A stretch of DNA of 64,000 nt from Adhaeribacter aerolatus (GTDB lineage Bacteria; Bacteroidota; Bacteroidia; Cytophagales; Hymenobacteraceae). The DNA is taken from NCBI RefSeq assembly GCF_007991635.1, contig NZ_BJYS01000032.1:1-64000 (forward strand), in the 5' to 3' direction. Below, in pieces: positions 43,857 through 53,134 of this stretch. The notes beneath the pieces were generated by a model that did not search any database, was not told where the DNA came from, and was given only the letters and a program-made list of their open reading frames with translations. How positions within the stretch are numbered: the stretch's first letter is position 1; each line of letters opens with the position of its first letter. A program made the translations under genes and the position numbers.

Positions 43857-44822
43857 TTATAAATGCACAATTGCCCAATAAACGCCTTTTACCACTTCGG
43901 CCATTTTAGAGAAATCCAGGGTATCAATTGTGTCGGATTCGAGGTGGTAGTGGGGGTTGCGGAAAAAAGCGGTATTGGTTATCATGGCGGCCGGGTAGTT
44001 GTAACGCCAGTAGTTCAGGTGGTCCGAAAAATCTACCCCTGGTACCGAGGCCGGCGCAGTTAAAGATTCTACGTCGATTTGGCTGCCCGCCTGCATGTAT
44101 TTTTTCAGGTGCTTTACCAGATTGCCCTGCCCCATGTTGCCTACTACCGAAATAAAATTACCTTTATCGGGGTAAATAGCTTTTAAAGCCGCCGGGTACC
44201 GTTGCGAATTCTTTTTCTCGGAGTAATACCCAATCATTTCGAGGCAAACCATCCCTCTTAGTTTAACGCCTGCAGCGGCTAAAGATTTTGCGTGCACCGC
44301 ACTGCCCATGTCGTCGGTTTTAAAATACGGGGGTTCTTCCAGGGCAAAGGCCACAAAATCGATCCGGTATCGCAGGTCCGGCTTTTGCTCGTGTACCATC
44401 CGTGCTATTTCCAACAAGCCGGCCACACCGCTGGCATTATCATCGGCGCCGGGCTGATCGCCGCATACATCGTAATGTGCCCCAACCACAATGCGCTCAC
44501 CGGTTTCGGGGCCTACCGAAAGAATAATATTTTTATATTCCTGTGGCCCTACTTTAAAGGTTTGGTAAATTACCCGGTCAGATATCTTCCCGAACTGCTG
44601 GTAAATATAGGCGGCGCTTTTGTTTAGCGAAGCCACGTTAAAAGCATTGCGCGGCGGTGTAACTTGGGTCAGAAATTCTACATCGGCGTAAAGCCGGTCT
44701 TTGTTTACCGGTAGCAGCTCTTTAGCGGTCATGTTTTTATGATAGAAGTTTTTGTGGATATAAGTAGCCACCAGGACACCCACCCATGCCGTTAATATTA
44801 AGATCAGGAGTGCTTTATTCAT
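43857..44822 (-). CDS. Membrane-anchored M28 family zinc peptidase
   Basis: From ATG 44822 this is a 321-residue protein with an N-terminal helix (ALLILILTAWVGVLVATYI). The M28 metal ligands are visible in VVGAHYDVCGDQPGADDNASGVAGLLEIAR and in FVAFALEEPPYF, and the C-terminal DFSDHLNYWRYNYPAAMITNT holds another. It should be an aminopeptidase acting outside the cytoplasm. A longer start at 44864 only adds a non-signal stretch. It is divergent from the FRG-domain gene. Confidence 0.85.
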   Translation of the reverse strand: MNKALLILILTAWVGVLVATYIHKNFYHKNMTAKELLPVNKDRLYADVEFLTQVTPPRNAFNVASLNKSAAYIYQQFGKISDRVIYQTFKVGPQEYKNIILSVGPETGERIVVGAHYDVCGDQPGADDNASGVAGLLEIARMVHEQKPDLRYRIDFVAFALEEPPYFKTDDMGSAVHAKSLAAAGVKLRGMVCLEMIGYYSEKKNSQRYPAALKAIYPDKGNFISVVGNMGQGNLVKHLKKYMQAGSQIDVESLTAPASVPGVDFSDHLNYWRYNYPAAMITNTAFFRNPHYHLESDTIDTLDFSKMAEVVKGVYWAIVHL

Positions 44823-45032
44823 ACCGCATGTAGTAGCTTTGCTGGTGTCCGAGCCCACCGGCAATTGTCGTGGGTAACCTATAAAGCCATACGCATACCT
44901 TTATTTCTGTTTAAACTCCCGGCAGAATTACGTATAAACCTGCGGCTATTTTACGTACATATCACCGTTAAAAAGAGCAGTTGTTGCCGTATACTCAACA
45001 AACTTCTGAATCTATTATAAAAGAGCACCTTT

Positions 45033-45824
45033 ATGGAGCTAGACAATGACATTGTGGTTCAATCCTGGGAAGAATTACAAAAAGCTTTATTCCATAACTC
45101 CTGGGACGAACGCATCAACCGCTTCCGGTCGCCGTATATTTACCGGGGTTTGGGCAGCAAAAAATACGACTTAAAAACCAGCCTGATCCGTTTGGGTGGT
45201 GATTATGGCAAGCTGGAACATCACTTACTCCGGAATTTTAAGAAATACGCCCACGAAGATGCCTCGCCGGGCAATTCTATCTGGAACTGGCTGGCGGTAG
45301 CCCAACACCATGGTTTGCCAACCCGACTCCTCGACTGGACTTATTCGCCGTACGTAGCCCTGCATTTTGCCACCGCCGATTTTAATAATTTTGACAAGGA
45401 TGCTGCTATCTGGTGCATTAACTATGTAAAAACCAACAATTATATTCCGGAAATACTGCGGGAAACCATTTACGCCGAAGGCTCTAATGTGTTTACCCCC
45501 GAAATACTGGAACCGGTTTGTTCTTCTTTAAAAGAGCTGGGTACTTTTCAGGAAGATGATTTTGTGATTTTTCTGGAGCCGCCTTCGCTCGACGCCCGCA
45601 TTGTGCACCAGTTTGCCTTGTTTTCGATGATGTCGAGTCCTCACGCGGTTTTAAACGATTGGCTGGCCGACCATACTAATTTATATTTCCGGATAATTAT
45701 ACCCGCCCGCCTGAAATGGGAAGTGCGCGATAAACTGGACCAGGCGAATATTACCGAACGCGTGCTGTTTCCGGGCCTGGCCGGCCTGAGCCAATGGCTC
45801 CGCCGCCATTATACCACTACCTGA
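45033..45824 (+). CDS. FRG-domain protein
   Basis: The 263-residue protein has the FRG signature at residues 32-48 (YIYRGLGSKKYDLKTSL). The conserved WLAVAQHHGLPTRLLDWTYSPYVALHFA and a C-terminal LFPGLAGLSQWLRRHY follow. FRG domains are widespread, of unproved biochemistry, and are often seen beside phage-defence and toxin genes. This one is solitary, and its local base composition matches neighbouring core genes. No signal peptide or membrane segment is present. Confidence 0.85.
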   Translation: MELDNDIVVQSWEELQKALFHNSWDERINRFRSPYIYRGLGSKKYDLKTSLIRLGGDYGKLEHHLLRNFKKYAHEDASPGNSIWNWLAVAQHHGLPTRLLDWTYSPYVALHFATADFNNFDKDAAIWCINYVKTNNYIPEILRETIYAEGSNVFTPEILEPVCSSLKELGTFQEDDFVIFLEPPSLDARIVHQFALFSMMSSPHAVLNDWLADHTNLYFRIIIPARLKWEVRDKLDQANITERVLFPGLAGLSQWLRRHYTTT

Positions 45825-46064
45825 TTAGAATAAGTAAATAAGTGAATTTTAAAGAAATAAATATTTATGGAATTTTGAAGGTGTTATATTTCATAATTAA
45901 ATGAGGTAAAACAGGTTTCTGGTCCAGATTAGTTTTGTGTGATATAAAAACAGTTTTAGGTTTTCCAGATTAGTGAGTAGTAAGATTCACTTACCTTCCA
46001 TAAATAAAATCTAATTATTCCTTTATTCACTCATTCACTCCTTAACACACTTACTCATTCAATT

Positions 46065-47342
46065 CTACTCTGCCCAGGGATATAATTCCGGCGGTTGCGT
46101 ATGGTCCTGGTGAATGGCCAAGGGATGCAGCGCCCGGGTAGTATCGATGTAAACAAAAGCATCGTAACGGCGCGGTATAATGGTGGGCACGTAGTTGCCA
46201 AATCGTTCCCGTCGCGGATGATACACCACGCCAATAGCCCGGTGGCCGATGGTTTTTTCCAGTTCTTTCAGGTGGCGAAGGTCCTTGGAGAAAATAAGTT
46301 TATCGTTGGCGCCTATTTCGTGGAGCATATATTCCCAGGTACCCGGCGGGGCGGGCGGCACTTCCATTTCTTCCATCTGTTCGCCCCACTCATCGGCGGC
46401 AATTACCGAACCTTTGTAAGAGCCAAATCCGACAATATACACGTTTTCTTCGCCGTATTGCTCGCGGGCTAATTGCCCGACGTTTACCATACCGGCGCGA
46501 GCCATATCGGTATACCGGGCATCACCCACGTGCGTATTATGTTCCCAAATAATGGCTTTTGAATCAGGCCCATGCAAATCCAGCAAGCGGGTCAGGGTTT
46601 CCATCATGTGGCGGTCGCGTACGTTCCAGGAATTGCCCCCACCCCGGACCATGGCCCGGTAATAGCGCTCCGCGTTAACGGCTACCAGCGCATTTTGTTC
46701 GGCATCAAAATCCGATTCGCGGGTAATACCGGCACCCAGGGCTTTGGTACGTAAGGTATGCAGCATCTCTATCACTTCGTCCTCGCAGTCCTGCGACACA
46801 AAGGCCACTGCCCGGGCATATTCCTGCGGGTCTTCGCTGTAGGGTTCAAAACACCGGAAAGCTTTGCGGGCGGCCGCTACGGCCGCGCCATCTTTTTTCT
46901 CTAAATAAGCCAGAATTTCCTGCAGCGAATCCCAGAGGCTGTAAACATCCAGTCCGTAAAAACCTACTTTCTCTTTTTCGGGTTTGCCGTTATTATGCTG
47001 TTTCAGCCAGTCGGCCAGGGCGGCTACTTCCCAGTTTCCCCACATCCAGGTTGGCCAGCGGTTGTAAGTTTGCAATACTTCCAAAGCCGTAGCATTATCT
47101 GTCTTGTGGCTTTTAATAAAATTATTTACCTCAAAACAATCCGGCCAGTCGCCTTCTACCGAAATAAAGTTAAAGCCTTTTTCCTGAATCAGGCGCTTGG
47201 AAATAGCCGTTCGCCAAGTATAATATTCGGAAGTGCCGTGCGAAGCTTCGCCCAATAACACAATGCGGGTATCGCCAATTTCCTGAGTTAATAAGTCTAA
47301 GTCATGGGCTCCTTGCAGGGGATAATGCGGAATATTTGCCAT
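46065..47342 (-). CDS. Erythromycin esterase family protein
   Basis: The 425-residue protein has LLGEASHGTSEYYTWR (about 31-46), VEGDWPDCFEVNNFI, AIIWEHNTHVGDARYTD and IGVVYHPRRERFGNYVP, which match the erythromycin esterase/succinoglycan-related family. The conserved His and Glu residues in the first and third blocks form the hydrolytic site. Most genomic members are not macrolide esterases, so the natural substrate is open. It is divergent from the small hydrophilic protein at 47513. Confidence 0.87.
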   Translation of the reverse strand: MANIPHYPLQGAHDLDLLTQEIGDTRIVLLGEASHGTSEYYTWRTAISKRLIQEKGFNFISVEGDWPDCFEVNNFIKSHKTDNATALEVLQTYNRWPTWMWGNWEVAALADWLKQHNNGKPEKEKVGFYGLDVYSLWDSLQEILAYLEKKDGAAVAAARKAFRCFEPYSEDPQEYARAVAFVSQDCEDEVIEMLHTLRTKALGAGITRESDFDAEQNALVAVNAERYYRAMVRGGGNSWNVRDRHMMETLTRLLDLHGPDSKAIIWEHNTHVGDARYTDMARAGMVNVGQLAREQYGEENVYIVGFGSYKGSVIAADEWGEQMEEMEVPPAPPGTWEYMLHEIGANDKLIFSKDLRHLKELEKTIGHRAIGVVYHPRRERFGNYVPTIIPRRYDAFVYIDTTRALHPLAIHQDHTQPPELYPWAE

Positions 47343-47512
47343 AATTTCTCTCTTTTGCTACCCTCTGTTTTTACGATAATTACCAAAGGAGTTTCGGTGC
47401 AACGCACAATTGTAAAAGAGAATATTTTAAATCCTATCCGTACTTTTCCCCGAACCAGCCGTAAAAGAATAATCCAAGAGTATTTTAAAAACACTTAAAG
47501 CACTTAAAAACA

Positions 47513-47743
47513 ATGGAACCACAAGATAAAAACGATCAGGCCACCCAACGGGAAGCCGAAAACAACAGCACCGAAGGACTTAAAAATAAATCAGCAGACG
47601 AGCAGGCCAAATTTGCCCAGGGCGGTCAGCCGGCCGGCCATTCGCAAGGCGGCCAGGGTGGTAACCAGACCCCACACGGTGGTGAAAACCCCCGCCACGA
47701 TAAGAATGATGAGTTAAGCGAATTTGCCCGCGAAGACAGCTAG
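47513..47743 (+). CDS. Small hydrophilic Gln/Gly/Asn-rich protein
   Basis: The 76-residue protein is strongly hydrophilic with no hydrophobic core: NSTEGLKNKSADEQAKFAQG, then GG-rich QGGQGGNQTPHGG. It is probably disordered and may be a stress hydrophilin. I know no named family. A perfect terminator follows 24 bases after its stop, which supports real expression. Confidence 0.6.
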   Translation: MEPQDKNDQATQREAENNSTEGLKNKSADEQAKFAQGGQPAGHSQGGQGGNQTPHGGENPRHDKNDELSEFAREDS

Positions 47744-47766
47744 GCAATATTTTTTATATTAAAGTG

Positions 47767-47810
47767 AAAAATCCTGTATAGAATTGTTTTTAACTATACA
47801 GGATTTTTTA
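47767..47810. terminator. Bidirectional terminator
   Basis: Arms aaaaatcctgtata (47767-47780) and its complement (47795-47808) flank a 14-base loop and end in T. It serves the hydrophilic-protein gene ending at 47743 and may also serve the minus-strand DUF6934 pair ending at 47831. Confidence 0.8.
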
Positions 47811-47830
47811 TGGGTTGTAAAGAACAAATA

Positions 47831-47977
47831 TTATTTCTTTGGTAGCCCAACTGTTTTTAAAATTTCATTTGCATTATCCAGTTTCTCCTTAAACAGCACT
47901 TTTGCTTTGTAATTTTCAAGTGTCTTGTCGATGGTAATAATTGGGGTTTTAGCGTTATTTAATTTTTTTATATTCAT
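47831..47977 (-). CDS. Small 48-residue protein paired with DUF6934
   Basis: The protein is MNIKKLNNAKTPIITIDKTL, then a mostly helical rest that ends LPKK. It is basic and lacks a signal or membrane segment. Its ATG lies 11 bases after the stop of the DUF6934 gene and it ends beside a terminator, so the two genes form an operon. The short basic partner next to a compact 148-residue protein resembles a toxin-antitoxin pair. That is inference. Confidence 0.55.
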   Translation of the reverse strand: MNIKKLNNAKTPIITIDKTLENYKAKVLFKEKLDNANEILKTVGLPKK

Positions 47978-47988
47978 GTCAGTATAAA

Positions 47989-48435
47989 CTATTTCTTTTT
48001 ACGTTTCACAAGAAAAGCGTCGTATGTAATTTCTTTTTCAAACACCTCCCATTGGTTTCCTTTTAATCCATATACTACAAAGTCCTTCTGAATTTCGATG
48101 AGATTATTTGTTATTCCCATTCGATATAGTCTTGTACGAATAATATTGCTGCCAGTAGCGTAAATCCAGGAATCAGGATATTTTTCGGTAAAAGCATAAA
48201 CTGTTGCTGCAACCGTTGCTAATGCTTTCTGGCTATCACCATTATTGGTAATAATAGTGTCGTCAATTTCCCCGGTCCGCTCGTCTTTGTCACCAAAGCC
48301 AAGATTATAAAAATCTTTTAGGTTAGTCTCGCTGTACTGTATCAGTTTTTTTATTTGTCCTTGTGGCCCCTCACTAACAAACTCAAAAACCATTAATGTA
48401 CTTTCTGCTTTGAGTTGGTATCTATCTAACTTCAA
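47989..48435 (-). CDS. DUF6934 family protein
   Basis: The 148-residue protein matches the DUF6934 pattern known from Bacteroidota: YQLKAESTLMVFEFVSEGP, then the acidic FGDKDERTGEIDD, TNNGDSQKALATVAATVYAF, DSWIYATGSNIIRTRLYRMGI and a C-terminal basic AFLVKRKKK. No function is established. The central TGS-xxRTRLYR segment could bind nucleotide or nucleic acid. It is followed by the 48-residue ORF on the same strand. Confidence 0.7.
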   Translation of the reverse strand: MKLDRYQLKAESTLMVFEFVSEGPQGQIKKLIQYSETNLKDFYNLGFGDKDERTGEIDDTIITNNGDSQKALATVAATVYAFTEKYPDSWIYATGSNIIRTRLYRMGITNNLIEIQKDFVVYGLKGNQWEVFEKEITYDAFLVKRKKK

Positions 48436-48553
48436 TATTATGCCGCTATTCTAACAAAAATAGAAATTACTATGGATTGATCAATTATTAATTCTCAATA
48501 TAAGCCAACTACCAGTATAATATTCGACTATACTCACAAAAAAATCATCTTAT

Positions 48554-49552
48554 TCAAATAACCGGTGGAAAGCTAACAATATTCCGGAGAGCACCGGTTT
48601 CGTCGTATAGCATCGTCATGGGTTCCTGCGGATTTTTTAAAATCTGCTCACGGGTAATTTGCCATTTCTTCCACATTTCTTCCAGCACTTTGGCGTAAGC
48701 CGAGTTTTCCCAGGGGTTAAAAATATCCATGGTTATATCATCTATTAGAGTATCGTAAGTGAGGAAATCATCGGAAGGAGAAGCTTTGCGTTCAAAATAT
48801 TCCGGAATAATATTCAGCAGATAGGCGGCATAATAAACGCGGGCGGTAAACTCAGCTACTTGTATCGGGTGCAACGGCTTGTCATTTATAGTATCGTAAA
48901 CCCTTTGCAGGGCTTGTTGCAGCAAACCATTATCTAACAGGCAACAAATTAAAACCACCCGACCCATTTTAATGCTAAACATCATGGTGGTTAGTTCGTC
49001 GCGGTACTCAAAAGGTACAGTATCATCGGTTTCGGCTACTTCCAGCACAAACAAGCTGCACGGCGTAAAATCGTCGAAAACAATGGGTACCCGCAACGCC
49101 TGCAATAATTTATAAAAAGCCTGAAATTTGATAAACATTTTAGGATTTTCGCCTACAGCGTGTTCCGGCATTATCAGCGGATTTTTTTCATTCATCAGTT
49201 CCCGCACCAGTATCCCGTAAAATATTTTACTCAGCCACAGAAAAACATCTTTCTCGTCGAGGGCTTTAAACCCGGCCACCCCTTGGTCGTGTGCCGCTTC
49301 TACTTTGTCTTCCAGCGGCTGCAAGTGCTGCTCCCAGCAAACCGGGCAACACGGAATCGTCAGATCGGGATAGGTAATAATGCTTTTATCTAATAGTTGT
49401 AATTGCTTGTTGGTTAAGTTGTAACGCTGCTGCAGCCACCCCGGAAATACCGGTATGGTATCGGTGGCGCTGGTTGGCGTGCCGCATAAAAAACAAATAT
49501 CAGACCCAAACTGCATCCGGTCGAAAGGATCATATAAAGTAAGAGAAATCAT
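48554..49552 (-). CDS. Hypothetical protein with N-terminal zinc-ribbon-like cysteines
   Basis: I do not recognise this 332-residue protein. The N-terminus carries CFLCG (residues 21-25) and, about 45 residues on, CCPVCWEQHL, together a plausible CxxC...CxxC zinc site akin to HNH or treble-clef leaders. The remainder is helical with few motifs (FKALDEKDVFLWLSKIFYG, MPEHAVGENP). It has no signal peptide or membrane segment. It lies alone, between the DUF6934 operon and the SIMPL gene. Confidence 0.65.
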   Translation of the reverse strand: MISLTLYDPFDRMQFGSDICFLCGTPTSATDTIPVFPGWLQQRYNLTNKQLQLLDKSIITYPDLTIPCCPVCWEQHLQPLEDKVEAAHDQGVAGFKALDEKDVFLWLSKIFYGILVRELMNEKNPLIMPEHAVGENPKMFIKFQAFYKLLQALRVPIVFDDFTPCSLFVLEVAETDDTVPFEYRDELTTMMFSIKMGRVVLICCLLDNGLLQQALQRVYDTINDKPLHPIQVAEFTARVYYAAYLLNIIPEYFERKASPSDDFLTYDTLIDDITMDIFNPWENSAYAKVLEEMWKKWQITREQILKNPQEPMTMLYDETGALRNIVSFPPVI

Positions 49553-49727
49553 AGCCAGTATATTAATTCCTGCAAAGATAACTTATAACCGTTAAAGCTT
49601 ACCAGTAACAAGGCCCACAAAAAATAAGCTGCTTCAGTTAAAATATTTAGGTATATTAACAGGTTGTATATAGAAATGGCATGATACTTGGATAAGCCGG
49701 GTTATAAATACTAAGGTCTTTACCCCT

Positions 49728-50462
49728 ATGAAACGCCTCCTGTTGTACCCGATTCTTTTTTTAAGTTTATTCTCCGGTTTTGCCGTTTCGGCCCAAGCCC
49801 AGCTGCAAGCGCCGGCGGTTTTACCGCCCCTGGTAAATGTATCGGGCATAGGCGAAGTGAAGGTAGAGCCCAACGAAGTAATGCTGAATGTGGGCATTGA
49901 TATCCGGAACAAAAGCTTGGAAGCGGCCCGTCAGGAAAGCGATAACAAAGTAAGAGAACTGCTTAATTACCTGAAAAAAGCCGGCATCGACCAGAAAGAT
50001 ATACAGGTTACGAATATAAGCGTGTACCCGCAGTACGTGGGCGAATACGGCCAGACCACGCCGGAATTTTACATGACCCAGCGGTCGGTATCGGTGCTGA
50101 TTCGAAAAATTAACCGCTTCGACGAAATATTAACTGGTATTTATAACACCGGCGCCAACCGGGTAGAAGGCATCGAGTACCGTACTTCGGATTTACAAAA
50201 ATACCGCGAACAGGCCAGGAAACTGGCGGTGCAGTCGGCGAAAGAAAAAGCCACGGTCCTGACGAAAGAACTGGGGGCCAAACCGGGCCGGGTTTATAGC
50301 ATTACCGAATCCAGTTCGGAATATACGCCGCGGCCTTATGCCCGCCTCCAAATGGCCAATAAAATGATGGAATCGGCTGATATGGCTTCCGGCGGCCCTA
50401 CTTTGGCAGTTGGCCAGATTTTGGTAAAAGCGGCCGTAGAAGTAAGTTTTGTAATAGAATAG
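49728..50462 (+). CDS. SIMPL (DUF541) domain exported protein
   Basis: The 244-residue protein has a signal peptide (LLLYPILFLSLFSGFAVSAQ). The SIMPL domain starts with VSGIGEVKVEPNEVMLNVGI, the conserved G-x-x-x-V-x-P-x-x-x start, and contains VSVLIRKINRFDEIL and ARKLAVQSAKEKATVLTKEL. Homologues form oligomeric rings in the periplasm or outer membrane and are implicated in stress. It ends directly before a strong terminator and is monocistronic. Confidence 0.88.
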   Translation: MKRLLLYPILFLSLFSGFAVSAQAQLQAPAVLPPLVNVSGIGEVKVEPNEVMLNVGIDIRNKSLEAARQESDNKVRELLNYLKKAGIDQKDIQVTNISVYPQYVGEYGQTTPEFYMTQRSVSVLIRKINRFDEILTGIYNTGANRVEGIEYRTSDLQKYREQARKLAVQSAKEKATVLTKELGAKPGRVYSITESSSEYTPRPYARLQMANKMMESADMASGGPTLAVGQILVKAAVEVSFVIE

Positions 50463-50489
50463 TTGTTGTTTATTTAGTGTTTGTGTTGG

Positions 50490-50520
50490 AGCCGGCCCTT
50501 TGTTGGGGGCCGGCTTTTTT
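50490..50520 (+). terminator. Rho-independent terminator
   Basis: agccggccc pairs with gggccggct over nine bases with an 8-base loop, followed by six T, 27 bases after the SIMPL gene stop. Confidence 0.9.
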
Positions 50521-50580
50521 CGTTAGCTTAGGTCCGGATAAAAGTTTAAATTAGAGCCGTACCAAAACTATGAAACCCGA

Positions 50581-52311
50581 ATGAAATATCTTTCTTATGC
50601 TTTTTTGCTCCTGGGGCTGCTCAGCGGCTGCAGCGAAAAAGCCCGTAAAACCGCTGAAACCCAAACCAACACCGCGACCACTACCGATACCATTGCCACT
50701 GCAGCCATTCAGCCCGCCTTGGCCAGTTTTAGCGCCGATTCTTTACTCGGCCACATTAAAATATTAGCTTCAGATGCTTTCGAGGGGCGCAGCCCCGGCA
50801 CCCGGGGCGAAGACTCTACCGTGGCTTACCTGACCCGCCAGTTTACCCAAATGGGTTTAAAACCCGGCAACCCCGATGGCACCTATGTGCAGCAGGTACC
50901 CCTGGTAGGCTATATTGCCCAGCCCACCGCGTCGGTAACCATCGGCGGCAAAAAAACGAATCTGAATTTTCCATCGGAGTACGTGGCGGTAACCCGGCGG
51001 TTTGTACCGCAGGTGCAGGTAAATAATTCGGATATAGTGTTTGTGGGTTACGGCATTGTAGCGCCCGAGTACGGCTGGGACGATTACAAAGGCCTGGATG
51101 TAAAAGGCAAAACGATTGTGATGCTGGTTAACGATCCACCCATTCCTCATCCGCAGGATACCTCAAAACTCGACGACAGTATGTTTAAAGGCCGCGCCAT
51201 GACCTATTACGGCCGCTGGACTTATAAATACGAAATAGCCTCCGAGAAAGGCGCCGCCGCTTGTATTATTATACACGAAACCGGTCCGGCCGGTTATCCT
51301 TACGAAGTTATTTCGGGCGGCTGGAGCCAGGAAAATTTCGATATTAAAAACCCGAGCAAAAACATGGACCGCGTGCCGGTGGAAGCCTGGATAACGGACA
51401 CCAAAGCCAAAGAATTATTCCGGGCCAGCGGTAAAGACTTTAACGCCTTAAAAAAACAAGCTATCAATAAAAACTTTAAACCCGTACTGCTAGGGGCTCA
51501 GGCTAACTTTACCATCAACAATAAACTGCGCGATGTCCAGTCGAAAAATGTGATCGCTAAACTCGAAGGTTCCGACCCGGAACTGAAAGACGAGTACGTC
51601 ATTTATTCTGCCCACTGGGATCACCTGGGCCGCGATTCGAAGTTACAGGGCGACCAGATTTTTAACGGCGCCTTAGACAATGCCTCCGGCACGGCCGGCC
51701 TACTCGAACTGGCCAAAGCTTATACCCGGCTGCCCGAGCCGCCCAAACGCTCTATCCTGTTTTTAGCGGTTACCGCCGAAGAGAAAGGTTTACTGGGCTC
51801 AAAATATTACGCCAATAACCCGCTTTACCCGCTAAATAAAACCCTGGCAAATATTAACATGGATGGCCTGAACCCCTACGGCCGCACCGAAGACGTCATT
51901 ATTGTAGGTTACGGCAACTCTACTCTGGATGACGTGCTGGCCCGGGCTGCCGCCACCCAAAATCGCGAAATAGTACCGGAAGCTACCCCCGAGAAAGGCT
52001 CCTTCTATCGCTCCGACCATTTTGAATTTGCCAAGCAAGGCGTTCCGGCACTTTACGCCAAATCCGGGATAAGAGCCAGAAACCACGAGGCTAAATATTT
52101 ACAGGAAAAAGCCGACATTTATACCGCTCAGAATTACCACAAAGTATCGGACGAGGTAAAACCCGACTGGGATTTTTCCGGGGCCGTAGAAGATTTGCAG
52201 CTTTATTTTAGAGTAGGTTACCAGGTAGCCCAGGGCAATAACTGGCCCGAATGGAAACCCGGCACTGAATTTAAAGAGCGTCGCGAGAAAATGCTGCAGC
52301 CCCAACAGTAA
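50581..52311 (+). CDS. M28 family zinc peptidase lipoprotein
   Basis: The 576-residue protein begins with a lipoprotein signal (LLGLLSGC, Cys17). A Thr-rich linker follows, then an M28 catalytic domain: [54 protein letters not shown] and a late [18 protein letters not shown], holding the two-zinc ligands and catalytic Glu. An inserted region ([20 protein letters not shown]) is a PA-like domain. It is a surface or periplasmic aminopeptidase. It differs from the shorter M28 protein at 43857, which is anchored by a helix. Confidence 0.88.
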   Translation: MKYLSYAFLLLGLLSGCSEKARKTAETQTNTATTTDTIATAAIQPALASFSADSLLGHIKILASDAFEGRSPGTRGEDSTVAYLTRQFTQMGLKPGNPDGTYVQQVPLVGYIAQPTASVTIGGKKTNLNFPSEYVAVTRRFVPQVQVNNSDIVFVGYGIVAPEYGWDDYKGLDVKGKTIVMLVNDPPIPHPQDTSKLDDSMFKGRAMTYYGRWTYKYEIASEKGAAACIIIHETGPAGYPYEVISGGWSQENFDIKNPSKNMDRVPVEAWITDTKAKELFRASGKDFNALKKQAINKNFKPVLLGAQANFTINNKLRDVQSKNVIAKLEGSDPELKDEYVIYSAHWDHLGRDSKLQGDQIFNGALDNASGTAGLLELAKAYTRLPEPPKRSILFLAVTAEEKGLLGSKYYANNPLYPLNKTLANINMDGLNPYGRTEDVIIVGYGNSTLDDVLARAAATQNREIVPEATPEKGSFYRSDHFEFAKQGVPALYAKSGIRARNHEAKYLQEKADIYTAQNYHKVSDEVKPDWDFSGAVEDLQLYFRVGYQVAQGNNWPEWKPGTEFKERREKMLQPQQ

Positions 52312-52467
52312 CTGCAACAATAGATTAACTTTAAAAGATGAGCTTGGGACGTGGATTGGGCTCTTCTGCTGTAAGAACGAACTTTTTACCTATTTTTTCT
52401 AGGCTTTAAACCACTTAGTATAGAAGAGCATCCATATTTAAAGATATAAATCATCCTCTCCCCACCG

Positions 52468-52572
52468 GTCATTCCGCAGGAATCTTCTACCTAGAAGGCA
52501 TTACAGGCAAATACCCGAATCGGTTAATTACTTGTTTTTCCAGCTCATGCAGAAGATTCTTAACAGAATGAC
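52468..52572. repeat. Family C repeat, copy 2 with inverted ends
   Basis: Starts gtcattccgcaggaatcttc and ends agaagattcttaacagaatg ac, so the ends are inverted over about 20 bases with small gaps. The central blocks (ggcattacaggcaaatac) match the 34137 copy. There is no ORF. It is a small non-autonomous element. Confidence 0.65.
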
Positions 52573-52668
52573 ATACAGGGAAAGTCATGCGCCGGATTGC
52601 TATGGAACTCTACATTTGCTATTTGGTAGTATAAACCTGCTATGGAAAGAATGACATTTAAAATAATT

Positions 52669-52705
52669 AAAAAGCGTCCTCAAAATAATTCAGAGACGCT
52701 TTTTT
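52669..52705. terminator. Terminator-like hairpin
   Basis: aaaaagcgtc pairs with gacgctttttt across a 16-base loop. No gene ends close by on the plus strand, so it may be a residual element or end an unseen transcript. Confidence 0.5.
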
Positions 52706-52912
52706 CTTTTACAAAAATTTGGTATTGTTCAGTGCCTATTTACTCCTTAAACAGAGAAGCTGTTTATCATTTTCTAAATCAGAATAACCCCTGCCCTGCT
52801 GCATGTTTTCACCAACAAATAGATCGGCAGAAGCTTTACAAATGGCGATGATAACACCACCAATGGCGGCTTATGCTGCTCGAATCAGAAATATGAAACA
52901 GCTTTTAACCTG

Positions 52913-53134
52913 TTAAATAAATCCGCCCCCAATCATCAACCTAAACATGGCTAATAACAGCGCAATAATATTTAAATAGAGGCCGCTTCTTTTAGAAGAG
53001 AAAGCACCGATAATGGCGCCGACTACCGCCAGCGGAATAACAAACCAGTTACCCCAACCCAGTAACGGAATAAAACTGATTACCGCCAGCAGCAGGGTAA
53101 TAATACCCCATAACACCGAAAAAAAGTTAAGCAT
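52913..53134 (-). CDS. Small membrane protein
   Basis: This 73-residue, very hydrophobic protein has two to three membrane helices (VLWGIITLLLAVISFIPLLG, VIPLAVVGAIIGAF, LYLNIIALLLAMFRLMIGG) and a short SSKRSG loop. It resembles small Bacteroidota inner-membrane proteins without a known role. It lies between two repeat-bearing intervals. Confidence 0.65.
   Translation of the reverse strand: MLNFFSVLWGIITLLLAVISFIPLLGWGNWFVIPLAVVGAIIGAFSSKRSGLYLNIIALLLAMFRLMIGGGFI

Larger units (their letters stand above)
52312..52912. other. Gene-free interval with family C repeat
   Basis: No gene is supported. A 69-codon frame at 52642-52851 lacks coding character. The family C repeat lies at 52468-52572 and a terminator-like hairpin at 52669-52705. 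Confidence 0.5.

Noticed and set aside
52642-52851. 69-codon frame after the family C repeat
   Set aside because: It begins in a terminator-like hairpin and reads through repeat-like sequence; no family is recognisable.
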